This document shows positions 34,078-42,149 of a DNA stretch of 53,575 nucleotides, one piece after another. The notes beneath the pieces are model-generated. The model searched no databases, had not been told where the DNA came from, and worked only from the letters and a program-made list of their open reading frames with translations. The stretch's first letter is position 1; the number at the start of each line of letters is the position of its first letter. A program made the translations under genes and the position numbers. This DNA comes from Eubacteriales bacterium (GTDB taxonomy: Bacteria > Bacillota > Clostridia > Lachnospirales > Lachnospiraceae): assembly GCA_030524135.1 (NCBI GenBank), contig JAUNHA010000012.1, forward strand, positions 1 to 53,575, given 5' to 3'.

Positions 34078-35439
34078 ATGAATGATATGGATGACAAGGC
34101 AGTGGAAAGAAGAAAAAGGAGGTGGCCCTCTTTTCTGGCGGGCGCGGTATGCGGAGCTCTGTTTGCCGCCGCAGTATATGTATACAGTACGGGCTTCATT
34201 AACATTCCTTTTCTGGGAAGCATTGTCATCGGAGGAGATCCGCAGAAAACAGTGGAAACGGCAAGCGGATCCGACGCGGCGCGGGCGGAGATAAATTACG
34301 GCAGGGTCAATCTCAAGCTTCGTATGATCCAGTCCATTCTGGTGCAGGATTATTATTATGATGAGGACGCGCAGGCGGTCGAGGATGGAATCTTTACCGG
34401 AATGATGTATGGTCTGACGGAGACGGACCGCTATGCTGCTTATTATCCGGCAGAGGAGTATGCCGAGCAGCTGAACAGCACACGTGGAAATTACTATGGG
34501 ATCGGCGCTTTGATCTCCCAGGATCCGGAAACCAATACGATGACGGTCGAAAAGGTTTATGCAAAGTCGCCGGCCGAAGAGGCGGGACTTCTTGCAGGCG
34601 ATATCCTGAAGCGGGTAAACCGGGAGGATATCACCTACATGGATCTGTCTACCGTGGTCGATGATTATGTCAAGGGCGAAGAGGGCACATATGTAAATCT
34701 GACGGTGGAGCGCGGCGGCGAGACGGTCGAACTTCAGATCAAGCGCGGAAAGGTGGAGATACCTTCCGTATATGCGTCACTGCTGTCTGAAGAAGGGGGC
34801 AGAAAGACGGGATATATCTATGTCAGCGGCTTCGAGGTTGCGACCGTAGGGCAGTTCAAGGAAGCGGTAGACGCGTTTATTGAAGAGGGCGCGGAAGGAC
34901 TGGTGATCGATCTTCGGGATAATCCGGGAGGCGTGATGGACAGTGCACTGTCCATGCTGGATTATCTTCTTGCAGATAATATAGGCGCTTTTTCGGCTGA
35001 TGAAAAGACGGCAGACAAGGGAAAAACGCTGCTCCTCTATACGGAAAACAAACAGGGACGCGCGGATAGCTTTTATGCGAGCGACAAACACGAGGTAAAG
35101 CTTCCGGTAACAGTGCTGATGAATGCAAATTCGGCTTCGGCTTCGGAGATATTTGCGGGGGTTCTTAAGGATTATCAGAAAGCGGAGATCGTGGGAACGA
35201 CTTCCTATGGAAAAGGAATTGTGCAGACGGAGTTTCCGCTTCCGGACGGCTCTGCGATCAAATATACGAGCTCACAGTATTTTACGCCGAGCGGATATGC
35301 TGTGCACGGACAGGGCGTAGCTCCGGATGTGGAGATCGAGGCAAGCGAGGAATTTCTTGAGACCGGGGCGGACCCCGAAAATCCGGATCCGGATGCAGAT
35401 AATCAGCTTGCGGAGGCGATCAGGGAGCTGTATCGGTAA
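34078..35439 (+). CDS. ctpA: Carboxy-terminal processing protease, S41 family (CtpA-type)
   Basis: The 453-residue protein has one N-terminal membrane anchor (WPSFLAGAVCGALFAAAVYVY), a PDZ domain (YGIGALISQDPETNTMTVEKVYAKSPAEEAGLLAGDIL) and the S41 core. The core shows GLVIDLRDNPGG, the catalytic Ser in NANSASASEIFAG, and the catalytic Lys in TTSYGKGIVQ. It trims or degrades envelope proteins outside the membrane. It follows the M23 gene by 25 bases and may process it or other hydrolases; that link is inference. Confidence 0.95.
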   Translation: MNDMDDKAVERRKRRWPSFLAGAVCGALFAAAVYVYSTGFINIPFLGSIVIGGDPQKTVETASGSDAARAEINYGRVNLKLRMIQSILVQDYYYDEDAQAVEDGIFTGMMYGLTETDRYAAYYPAEEYAEQLNSTRGNYYGIGALISQDPETNTMTVEKVYAKSPAEEAGLLAGDILKRVNREDITYMDLSTVVDDYVKGEEGTYVNLTVERGGETVELQIKRGKVEIPSVYASLLSEEGGRKTGYIYVSGFEVATVGQFKEAVDAFIEEGAEGLVIDLRDNPGGVMDSALSMLDYLLADNIGAFSADEKTADKGKTLLLYTENKQGRADSFYASDKHEVKLPVTVLMNANSASASEIFAGVLKDYQKAEIVGTTSYGKGIVQTEFPLPDGSAIKYTSSQYFTPSGYAVHGQGVAPDVEIEASEEFLETGADPENPDPDADNQLAEAIRELYR

Positions 35440-35460
35440 ATAAATCGGTAAAGGAGTATG

Positions 35461-36750
35461 ATGAACGAAGAAATACTGGCGGAGAGCGTCGGGAAAGCGG
35501 TGCTTGCGGGTGTCAGAACCACAGGAGAGTCTGAGTTTGAAGCGTCGATGAAAGAGCTTCGGGGTCTGGCGGAAGCCTGCGGATATGCTGCAGAGACGAT
35601 GGTGACCCAGAGGCTTGAACGGCCGGATGCCGCAACCTACATCGGTTCCGGAAAGGTACAGGAAATCAAACAGGAGCTTTATATTACCGGGGCGGACACA
35701 GTTATTTTTATGAATACCCTGACGCCCTCACAGCTTTCCAACCTGGCACACGAACTTGAGACAGAGGTTCTGGATAAAACCGGACTGATCCTGCAGATCT
35801 TCGGTGAACGTGCCCGGAGCGCGGAGGCAAAGCTTCAGGTGGAGTACGCAAAGCTTCAGTATATGCTGCCGAGGCTTTCGGGACTGCGTCAAAATCTGTC
35901 CCGTCAGGGCGGAACCGGCGGATCAATGTCCAATAAGGGATCGGGAGAAAAACAGATCGAACTCGACCGCAGACATATCGAAAAACGTATGGCGGAGCTT
36001 CGCCGGGCGCTAAAGGATGTAGAAAGCGGAAGAGAGGTTATGCGCAGGAAGCGCAGAGCCTCGGGGCTGCCGCTTGCCGCGCTGGTAGGATATACGAACG
36101 CGGGAAAATCAACGCTTTTAAACCGCATGCTGGACACTTACTGCCCGGATGAGGAAAAAAAGGTCATGGAGCGGGATATGCTGTTCGCAACGCTGGATAC
36201 AACGGTGCGCAGGATCTGTGTGGGAAACGGAAGGGATTTTCTTTTGTCGGATACGGTCGGGTTTATTCACGATCTGCCGCATGATCTGATCGAAGCCTTT
36301 CACTCCACGCTGGAAGAGGCAAAGCTTGCCGATCTTCTGATTCAGGTGGTGGATTCTTCCGATGAAAACTGGGAACGTCACATTGAGACAACGGAGAAGA
36401 CGCTTGCCGCGCTCGGCGCGGGCCACATTCCGATGCTGTATGTTATGAACAAGGCAGACCGGGGACCGCATCCTGAGCTGGTACCGTTTGCTGTTGGCAG
36501 CAAACTATATATGTCAGCCAAAAACGGAACCGGCGTGGAGCTTTTGACAGAACACATCACGGATATGCTGTTTGGAAAGCGCATCGAATGCGAGCTCCTG
36601 ATCCCGTATGGAGACGGGGCGGTGGAAAACAGACTGCGCCGGGAGGCCGAGGTAGTGACAGCGGAATACCGCCCTGAAGGCATTTATATGAAATGCAAAC
36701 TTGAAAAAAGACTTCAGGAGGAGCTTCGGGGCTACAGGATGATCTCATAA
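35461..36750 (+). CDS. hflX: Ribosome-associated GTPase HflX
   Basis: The 429-residue protein has the N-terminal HflX domain (TYIGSGKVQEIKQEL), the glycine-rich segment GGTGGSMSNKGSGEKQIELDRR and a G domain with GYTNAGKSTLLNRML, DTVGFIHDLPHDLIEAFHSTLEEA and NKAD. HflX splits stalled 70S ribosomes, for example after heat or antibiotic stress. ATG 35461 is preferred to the adjoining ATG 35458 because it gives the AAGGAG site better spacing. Confidence 0.96.
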   Translation: MNEEILAESVGKAVLAGVRTTGESEFEASMKELRGLAEACGYAAETMVTQRLERPDAATYIGSGKVQEIKQELYITGADTVIFMNTLTPSQLSNLAHELETEVLDKTGLILQIFGERARSAEAKLQVEYAKLQYMLPRLSGLRQNLSRQGGTGGSMSNKGSGEKQIELDRRHIEKRMAELRRALKDVESGREVMRRKRRASGLPLAALVGYTNAGKSTLLNRMLDTYCPDEEKKVMERDMLFATLDTTVRRICVGNGRDFLLSDTVGFIHDLPHDLIEAFHSTLEEAKLADLLIQVVDSSDENWERHIETTEKTLAALGAGHIPMLYVMNKADRGPHPELVPFAVGSKLYMSAKNGTGVELLTEHITDMLFGKRIECELLIPYGDGAVENRLRREAEVVTAEYRPEGIYMKCKLEKRLQEELRGYRMIS

Positions 36751-36781
36751 TAAAGAGCGGTTTACATGGCTCTAAAGACAC

Positions 36782-36836
36782 AAAAAAGCACGGTGCAATG
36801 GGCGCTTTACGCGATTTCCCATGGATACCGTGCTTT
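36782..36836 (-). terminator. Terminator of tRNA-Ala, also usable for hflX
   Basis: AAAGCACGGT and ACCGTGCTTT form the base of a long hairpin with inner CCCAT / ATGGG pairing. On the minus strand six T residues follow directly. On the plus strand CTTTCTGTT follows, so it may also stop hflX transcripts. Confidence 0.82.
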
Positions 36837-36845
36837 CTGTTATCG

Positions 36846-36918
36846 TGGAGACGACGGGATTCGAACCCGCGACCTTTGCGTTGCGAACGCAACGCTCTCC
36901 CAACTGAGCTACGTCCCC
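36846..36918 (-). tRNA. tRNA-Ala (anticodon CGC)
   Basis: Read on the minus strand, the acceptor stem GGGGACG / CGTCTCC contains the G3-U70 pair that marks tRNA-Ala. The D arm is GCTC-AGTTGGGA-GAGC. The anticodon arm TTGCG-TTCGCAA-CGCAA gives CGC, reading GCG. The T arm is GCGGG-TTCGAAT-CCCGT. CCA is not encoded. A CGC isoacceptor exists beside the usual UGC in organisms with GC-richer codon use. Confidence 0.97.
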
Positions 36919-36934
36919 GAACAAGAACGTTAAT

Positions 36935-36962
36935 ATTATAGCACGGGACAGGGAGAATTCAA
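36935..36962 (-). promoter_or_regulatory. Promoter of tRNA-Ala
   Basis: On the minus strand TTGAAT (36962-36957) and perfect TATAAT (36940-36935) lie 16 bases apart, 17 bases before the tRNA. Confidence 0.85.
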
Positions 36963-36976
36963 GTGTTTTTTAAAAA

Positions 36977-36994
36977 ACGTTAAAAAAATAACAA
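36977..36994. promoter_or_regulatory. Rex-like inverted repeat upstream of cstA
   Basis: ACGTTA-A6-TAACAA shares its core, GTTA-A6-TAACAA, exactly with the adhE Rex site and keeps 11 of 14 fixed Rex bases. It ends 16 bases before the -35 of the first cstA promoter. The region is A-rich, so chance is a real alternative. Confidence 0.35.
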
Positions 36995-37010
36995 AAGAGG
37001 GCAAAAAGGA

Positions 37011-37039
37011 TTGACATTTCCATGTGATGGGAGTACGAT
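37011..37039 (+). promoter_or_regulatory. Upstream promoter of cstA
   Basis: Perfect TTGACA (37011-37016) and TACGAT (37034-37039) are 17 bases apart. It would give a leader of about 240 nt. The 366 bases between tRNA-Ala and cstA hold no gene, only these regulatory signals. Confidence 0.6.
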
Positions 37040-37084
37040 ACGGTTGTTTTTAAGAAAGTATCATATCGTCCTGAAACGGTTCCG

Positions 37085-37113
37085 GATAATCTTTGGATTA
37101 TCAATCTTTTTTT
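37085..37113 (+). terminator. Small hairpin with T-run in the cstA leader
   Basis: GATAATC (37085-37091) and GATTATC (37096-37102) form a perfect 7-bp stem around TTTG. It is followed by AATC and seven T residues. The stem is AT-rich, so termination would be partial; it may act as an attenuator. Confidence 0.5.
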
Positions 37114-37209
37114 ATCTTAATTGCGCAAGGTGCACAAATCCGTTGCCCTATCCCCTATACAAAATTATGTATCTTTGATGTTTTTTTCTAAAAAAAGTTA
37201 AAAAAAGTA

Positions 37210-37237
37210 TTAACAAAAAATAAAAATGAAGTATAAT
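37210..37237 (+). promoter_or_regulatory. Proximal promoter of cstA
   Basis: TTAACA (37210-37215) and perfect TATAAT (37232-37237) are 16 bases apart, 47 bases before the start codon and beyond the leader hairpin. Transcripts from here would bypass it. Confidence 0.7.
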
Positions 37238-37284
37238 ACAATCCGTAAACGGCTAAATTCATAATCAGGTTAGGAGGATATTAT

Positions 37285-38733
37285 ATGATTAGCTTTATTG
37301 TATGTCTTGCCATCCTCATCGGCGGATACTTTGTTTACGGTAAGATCGTAGACAATACCTTTGCTCCGGACGACAGAGAGACTCCGGCAGTCCGCATCAA
37401 CGACGGCGTAGACTATGTTGTAATGCCGCAGTGGAAGCTGTTCCTTATTCAGCTTCTTAATATCGCCGGACTTGGCCCGATCTTCGGTGCCATGCAGGGC
37501 GCTCTGTGGGGACCGGTCGTATTCTTATGGATCACTTTCGGTACTATCTTTGCCGGCGGTGTTCACGACTATTTCTCCGGTATGCTTTCCGAGAGAAATG
37601 ACGGCGCATCGATCTCTGAGATCTGCGGTATCTATCTTGGCGGCTTCATGAAGAACGTAATGCGTGTATTCAGCGTTGTGCTCCTCGTAATGGTAGGAAC
37701 CGTATTTGCGGTAGGCCCTGCAGGACTGATCGTAACGCTGTTTAAGCAGGGCGGTTTTGATGCTGCATCCATGCTTACGAACACGGAAATGTGGCTGTGG
37801 ATCATCCTCGCATACTATTTCGTTGCAACTTTCATTCCGATCGACCAGATCATCGGACGTATCTATCCGCTGTTCGGTATATGTCTGATCATCATGGCAG
37901 TCGGCGTTATCTTCGGTATTCTGACTCATGACGAGATGGTAATTCCGGAGATCTGGAATAACTTCCACAACATGCATCCGGCAGGAACTCCGATCTGGAG
38001 CTTCATGTTTATCACGGTTGCCTGCGGTGCGATCTCAGGCTTCCACTCCACGCAGTCTCCGCTGATGGCGCGCTGCATGAAGTCCGAGCGTCAGGGTCAC
38101 TTCGTATTCTACGGAGCGATGGTTGCAGAGGGTGTGATCGCTCTGATCTGGGCAGCAGCAGGCTGCGCGCTTTATGAAAAGACCGGAGGTCTCAGCACTG
38201 GCCTTCAGGCGATCCTTGCAGATGGTCAGTCCGCAGCGATCTACGATGTCTGCGCAAAGACAATGGGCGGCGTAGGTATTGCGCTTGCAATGGTCGGCGT
38301 TATTGTTTGCCCGATCACTTCCGGCGATACTGCATTCCGTTCCGCACGTCTGGTTGTTGCTGACTGGTTCAAGATCGATCAGCATAACTACACAAAGAGA
38401 CTGATGCTTGCGATCCCGCTTCTTGGTATCGGTGCAGTTGTTGGACATCTGGATTATTCCATCGTCTGGAGATACTTCTCCTGGACGAACCAGACGCTTG
38501 CTATGATCGTGCTCTGGACAGCATCCATGTATCTCTACAGAGAGAAGAAGAACTACTGGATGACCGCTGTTCCGGCAACCTTCATGAGTGCGGTTTCCAT
38601 GACTTACTTTGTTGCTGCATCTGAGTGCCTGAACCTTGGAACCGGCATTGCATATCCGGTAGGTATCGTGTGTGCGATCGTATTCCTTGGCATCTTCCTT
38701 CGCGCGACGAAGAAGGGTGTGAAAGCTGCTTAA
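37285..38733 (+). CDS. cstA: Carbon starvation protein CstA-type transporter
   Basis: The 482-residue protein has about 13-14 membrane segments and CstA blocks YFVYGKIVDNTFAPDDRETPA, INDGVDYVVMPQWKLFLIQLLNIAGLGPIFGAMQGALWGP, HDYFSGMLSERNDGASI and ITSGDTAFRSARL. CstA/BtsT proteins import peptides or pyruvate when carbon is short. This is the short Firmicute form; E. coli CstA has about 700 residues. The site AGGAGG precedes the ATG. No LytTR two-component system, which often controls such genes, lies next to it. Confidence 0.94.
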   Translation: MISFIVCLAILIGGYFVYGKIVDNTFAPDDRETPAVRINDGVDYVVMPQWKLFLIQLLNIAGLGPIFGAMQGALWGPVVFLWITFGTIFAGGVHDYFSGMLSERNDGASISEICGIYLGGFMKNVMRVFSVVLLVMVGTVFAVGPAGLIVTLFKQGGFDAASMLTNTEMWLWIILAYYFVATFIPIDQIIGRIYPLFGICLIIMAVGVIFGILTHDEMVIPEIWNNFHNMHPAGTPIWSFMFITVACGAISGFHSTQSPLMARCMKSERQGHFVFYGAMVAEGVIALIWAAAGCALYEKTGGLSTGLQAILADGQSAAIYDVCAKTMGGVGIALAMVGVIVCPITSGDTAFRSARLVVADWFKIDQHNYTKRLMLAIPLLGIGAVVGHLDYSIVWRYFSWTNQTLAMIVLWTASMYLYREKKNYWMTAVPATFMSAVSMTYFVAASECLNLGTGIAYPVGIVCAIVFLGIFLRATKKGVKAA

Positions 38734-38775
38734 GCCGAGGCTTTCATTAAAGGAAATAAAAAACAGAATATGGAT

Positions 38776-38804
38776 GGGGGAGAGCGGCTGCTTTCCCCCT
38801 TTTG
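38776..38804 (+). terminator. Terminator of cstA
   Basis: GGGGGAGAGC and GCTTTCCCCC pair over 10 bases (one G-T pair) around GGCT, followed by TTTTGT. Confidence 0.88.
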
Positions 38805-38822
38805 TCTCATAAGGAGAAACCT

Positions 38823-39839
38823 ATGCTTTTTAAACCATCACAGCTCGGCAGCGCGTCGCTGTCTGCCGAAGAGCTTGCAAGAGATAAAAAGGGCTGTAAA
38901 AAATACGGTCCCTGCGGCCTTGGACAAAAGGCGATCTATCTGAACAGCTTTTATATTGACCGGCGTTATTATCTGCCGCTCTCATCGGTTACCCGTGTAT
39001 TTAAGCGAATCGCAATGACAAAGGGCGGATTCACGGGAAAAGGGATGTTTGTGAGCATGCCGCTTCTGGTGGTGGAATATGACGGCGGTAAGGAAAAACA
39101 GTGTAACTTTAAAAGAGAAGAAGACGTAGACCTTCTGCTTGCGGCAATCGAGCGCCAGTGTCCGGATATCCGGGTACTCAGTAAGACGGCGGAGACATGG
39201 AAGTCCCGCAGGGAGGCGGCCCTGCTTGAAAAACAGCAGAAGGAAGCGGCAGTTTCTCCTGAGATCGGGGAACAGATTTCTGCGCTTTACAATGCGTCAG
39301 CCTATCTGGAGAAAAAATCGGAGCTTTACATTGAGCTTTCTGCAGCAGCGAAGGCAAAGCGCGTCTATGACAGGAGCAATCCTGCCTATAAATGGGTAGC
39401 GCTTACGATCATGCTGATGGGAGCGGTTGCATTCTTTTACGGCATTTATTCGATGCTTCATCACAGCGGCGGTTTTGGAATGTATTTTATGCTGTTTGGT
39501 CTTGCGGCAATCTTCCTGTTTGCAGGCGCACACGTTATTCCGACAGCAAAAAACAACAGGCGGTATATTGAAAATCGCCTTGCAAACGCTAGAAAAGCAC
39601 TTGAAACCTATGCGGACGGGTATCCCGGTTTTCCGGTTCCCGGAAGATATGCGCATCCGGTCGTGCTCAGATGGATGCGTGACAGCCTGATCGAAGGGGA
39701 AGCAAAGACGATTCCGGAAGCGTTTGAAGTGCTTAAGAAAAAGCTCCGCTCCCTTAATGCAGACGTCTCAGTTGAACAGGAAGTGTATGACGACGTCATG
39801 GCGATCAAGCCGATGTTCCTTGTGAACGATTATCAGTAA
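38823..39839 (+). CDS. Unknown protein with two central membrane segments
   Basis: I do not recognise this 338-residue protein. The N-terminal half (about 1-185) is soluble, with LNSFYIDRRYYLPLSSVTRVFKRIAM and a VVEYDGGKEKQCNFKREEDVDLLLAAIE block that reads like a PH-type fold. Two membrane segments follow (WVALTIMLMGAVAFFYGIYSML and MYFMLFGLAAIFLFAGAHVI, about 196-243), then a soluble tail. The ATG at 38823 has AAGGAGAAA before it; a TTG at 38802 lies in the cstA terminator. Its position after a terminator suggests weak readthrough or an unseen promoter. Confidence 0.8.
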   Translation: MLFKPSQLGSASLSAEELARDKKGCKKYGPCGLGQKAIYLNSFYIDRRYYLPLSSVTRVFKRIAMTKGGFTGKGMFVSMPLLVVEYDGGKEKQCNFKREEDVDLLLAAIERQCPDIRVLSKTAETWKSRREAALLEKQQKEAAVSPEIGEQISALYNASAYLEKKSELYIELSAAAKAKRVYDRSNPAYKWVALTIMLMGAVAFFYGIYSMLHHSGGFGMYFMLFGLAAIFLFAGAHVIPTAKNNRRYIENRLANARKALETYADGYPGFPVPGRYAHPVVLRWMRDSLIEGEAKTIPEAFEVLKKKLRSLNADVSVEQEVYDDVMAIKPMFLVNDYQ

Positions 39840-39857
39840 TGTAACACATCAGGACTT

Positions 39858-39888
39858 TGATACCCGGGACGTTTGTCTGCGGGTATCA
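39858..39888. terminator. Hairpin between convergent genes (unknown protein / uvrB)
   Basis: TGATACCCG (39858-39866) and CGGGTATCA (39880-39888) form a perfect 9-bp stem. TATTTTAAAA follows on the plus strand, a poor T-run. Confidence 0.6.
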
Positions 39889-39912
39889 GATATTTTAAAA
39901 TGTGCGCGAAGC

Positions 39913-41901
39913 TTATGCGTAGCTGTCGTAAATGAGCTTCCGCACTTCCACAAGCCTGTCGCGCAGCACGGCCGCTTCTTCGAAGTTGAGCTCTGCGGCG
40001 CACAGGCGCATTTTTTTGTTCAGTTCTTTTTCAAGCGCGCGCAGTTCTTTCTCATTCATGGATTCCGGATCCTTGGAGTGCTTTCCGCTGTTATCTTCTG
40101 CGGATCTGGATATCACGACAAGATCGCGTACAGCCTTTTTGATGGTCTGCGGTGTAATGCCGTGCGCCTTATTATAGGTATCCTGGACGCTGCGGCGGCG
40201 GTTCGTCTCGTCGATCGCGCGGCGCATGGAATCGGTCACGGTATCGGCATACATGATAACGTGACCTTCCGCGTTTCGTGCGGCACGGCCTATCGTCTGA
40301 ATGAGGGAGGTCTCGCTTCTAAGAAATCCTTCCTTGTCTGCATCCAGAATAGCAACAAGAGAGACTTCGGGAATATCGAGGCCTTCCCGCAGAAGATTGA
40401 TTCCGACGAGCACGTCAAACACGTCAAGACGCATATCCCGGATGATCTGGCTCCGCTCGAGCGTGTCGATATCGGAGTGAAGATAACGAACGCGGATGCC
40501 GATATCCTGCATATATTTTGTCAGGTCTTCTGCCATGCGCTTTGTGAGCGTTGTAACGAGGACTTTGTTTCCTTTCTTTGTCTCCCGGTTGATCTCGGTC
40601 ACGAGGTCATCGATCTGTCCTGTTACCGGACGTACAAATACCTCAGGATCAAGAAGACCTGTCGGCCGGATAATCTGCTCGGCACGCAGCAGCTCGTGTG
40701 CGGCTTCATATTCACCCGGGGTTGCGGAAACGAAGAGCATCTGATCGATCTTCGTTTCGAATTCCTCGAAGTTAAGCGGGCGGTTGTCAAGAGCGGAGGG
40801 CAGACGGAAACCGTAGTTTACCAGCGTGGTCTTACGGCTGTGATCGCCTGCATACATGCCGCGTATCTGCGGCAGCGTGATATGCGCCTCATCCACGATA
40901 ATGAGGAAATCCTTCGGGAAGTAATCCAAAAGCGTATAGGGCGGTGCACCGGCAGGCGTACCGGCAAGATGCCTTGAATAGTTCTCAATGCCGGAGCAGA
41001 AGCCCGTCTCACGGAGCATTTCCACATCAAAATTCGTCCGTTCCGCAATGCGCTGTGCCTCGATCAGCTTGTCTTCGGATTTGAAATAGGCGACGCGCTG
41101 GTCGAGTTCCTGCTGGATACGGACGCAGGCAGCATCGAGTTTTTCCTTTGGAACGACATAGTGAGAGGCAGGGAATACGATCATATGGGTCTGTTCTGTT
41201 TTGATCTGTCCGGTCACAGAATCGATGGCTGTGATACGGTCCACCTCATCTCCGAAGAATTCAATGCGGTAGGCTTCGCCGCCGGAATAGGAGGGATAGA
41301 TCTCAAGCGTGTCTCCATGTACGCGGAAAGTGCCGCGCTTAAAATCCATTTCATTGCGGGTATACTGCATATCCACGAGCTTCCGGATGACCTCGTCGCG
41401 GTCATATTCCTGCCCGGTGCGCAGGGATACGGTCATCTTTTTATAGTCGATCGGAGAGCCGAGGCCATAGATACAGGAGACAGAGGCAACGATGATAACA
41501 TCGCTTCGCTCTGAAAGCGCCGCGGTCGCGGAATGGCGCAGCTTATCGATCTCATCATTGATCGCGGAATCCTTTTCGATATAGGTGTCAGTCGAGGGAA
41601 CATATGCCTCCGGCTGGTAGTAGTCATAGTAGCTTACAAAATACTCTACCGCATTCTCCGGGAAAAACTCCTTCATCTCGCTGTAGAGCTGTGCGGCAAG
41701 CGTTTTGTTATGCGCGATGATGAGCGTCGGCTTCTGAAGCTGCTGTATGACATTCGCCATAGTGAACGTTTTGCCGGATCCCGTTGCACCGAGCAGTGTT
41801 TCGAACTGGTTGCCTTCCTCAAATCCCTTTACCAGCTCTGCAATGGCCTGGGGCTGGTCGCCGGTGGGGGCGAATTCGGATACTAATTTTAAATGATCCA
41901 T
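39913..41901 (-). CDS. uvrB: Excinuclease ABC subunit UvrB
   Basis: The 662-residue protein has Walker A GATGSGKT, the beta-hairpin region ([29 protein letters not shown]), [14 protein letters not shown], helicase motifs V and VI ([25 protein letters not shown]) and the C-terminal UvrC-binding UVR motif ([23 protein letters not shown]). It verifies DNA damage in nucleotide excision repair. uvrA is not next to it here. It is read leftward from its own promoter with a LexA box, so it is probably DNA-damage inducible. The site AGAGG lies 9 bases before the start. Confidence 0.98.
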   Translation of the reverse strand: MDHLKLVSEFAPTGDQPQAIAELVKGFEEGNQFETLLGATGSGKTFTMANVIQQLQKPTLIIAHNKTLAAQLYSEMKEFFPENAVEYFVSYYDYYQPEAYVPSTDTYIEKDSAINDEIDKLRHSATAALSERSDVIIVASVSCIYGLGSPIDYKKMTVSLRTGQEYDRDEVIRKLVDMQYTRNEMDFKRGTFRVHGDTLEIYPSYSGGEAYRIEFFGDEVDRITAIDSVTGQIKTEQTHMIVFPASHYVVPKEKLDAACVRIQQELDQRVAYFKSEDKLIEAQRIAERTNFDVEMLRETGFCSGIENYSRHLAGTPAGAPPYTLLDYFPKDFLIIVDEAHITLPQIRGMYAGDHSRKTTLVNYGFRLPSALDNRPLNFEEFETKIDQMLFVSATPGEYEAAHELLRAEQIIRPTGLLDPEVFVRPVTGQIDDLVTEINRETKKGNKVLVTTLTKRMAEDLTKYMQDIGIRVRYLHSDIDTLERSQIIRDMRLDVFDVLVGINLLREGLDIPEVSLVAILDADKEGFLRSETSLIQTIGRAARNAEGHVIMYADTVTDSMRRAIDETNRRRSVQDTYNKAHGITPQTIKKAVRDLVVISRSAEDNSGKHSKDPESMNEKELRALEKELNKKMRLCAAELNFEEAAVLRDRLVEVRKLIYDSYA

Positions 41902-41956
41902 GTTAAATATACCTCTGTAAGATAGATGGTGCGTTTTTATCAGTCAAATTTTTCTC

Positions 41957-41985
41957 AGTATACCATATCCTTCGTTAAAAGTACA
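41957..41985 (-). promoter_or_regulatory. Probable promoter of uvrB
   Basis: On the minus strand the -10 TATACT (41962-41957) is good. With 17-base spacing the -35 is TGTACT (41985-41980), which is weak. It lies 56 bases before the start codon and just after the LexA box. Confidence 0.5.
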
Positions 41986-41993
41986 GAAAAAAC

Positions 41994-42007
41994 AGAACGT
42001 TCGTTCG
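41994..42007. promoter_or_regulatory. LexA (SOS) box upstream of uvrB
   Basis: AGAAC-GTTC-GTTCG fits the Gram-positive LexA consensus CGAAC-N4-GTTCG at nine of ten fixed positions. It sits just upstream of the uvrB -35, a place where LexA blocks polymerase. uvrB is a known SOS gene in Firmicutes. Confidence 0.75.
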
Positions 42008-42076
42008 CAAAAATGTGTATAATCGCATATCAGCCGGGGAATGCCCTGCAATCCTCCGGGATTAGTAATTTCTGTT

Positions 42077-42105
42077 TTGCTATTTCATATTATTTGTGAT
42101 AAAAT
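42077..42105 (+). promoter_or_regulatory. Promoter of gpmI
   Basis: TTGCTA (42077-42082) and TAAAAT (42100-42105) lie 17 bases apart, 44 bases before the start codon. Confidence 0.65.
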
Positions 42106-42118
42106 TACCAATTGGTAA
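42105..42118. promoter_or_regulatory. 14-bp palindrome at the gpmI transcription start
   Basis: TTACCAATTGGTAA is a perfect palindrome covering the end of the -10 and the expected start point. A dimeric repressor bound here would block transcription. I cannot name the regulator. Confidence 0.6.
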
Positions 42119-42149
42119 GGGAAACGATTGAATCAGGAGGGACAGGACT

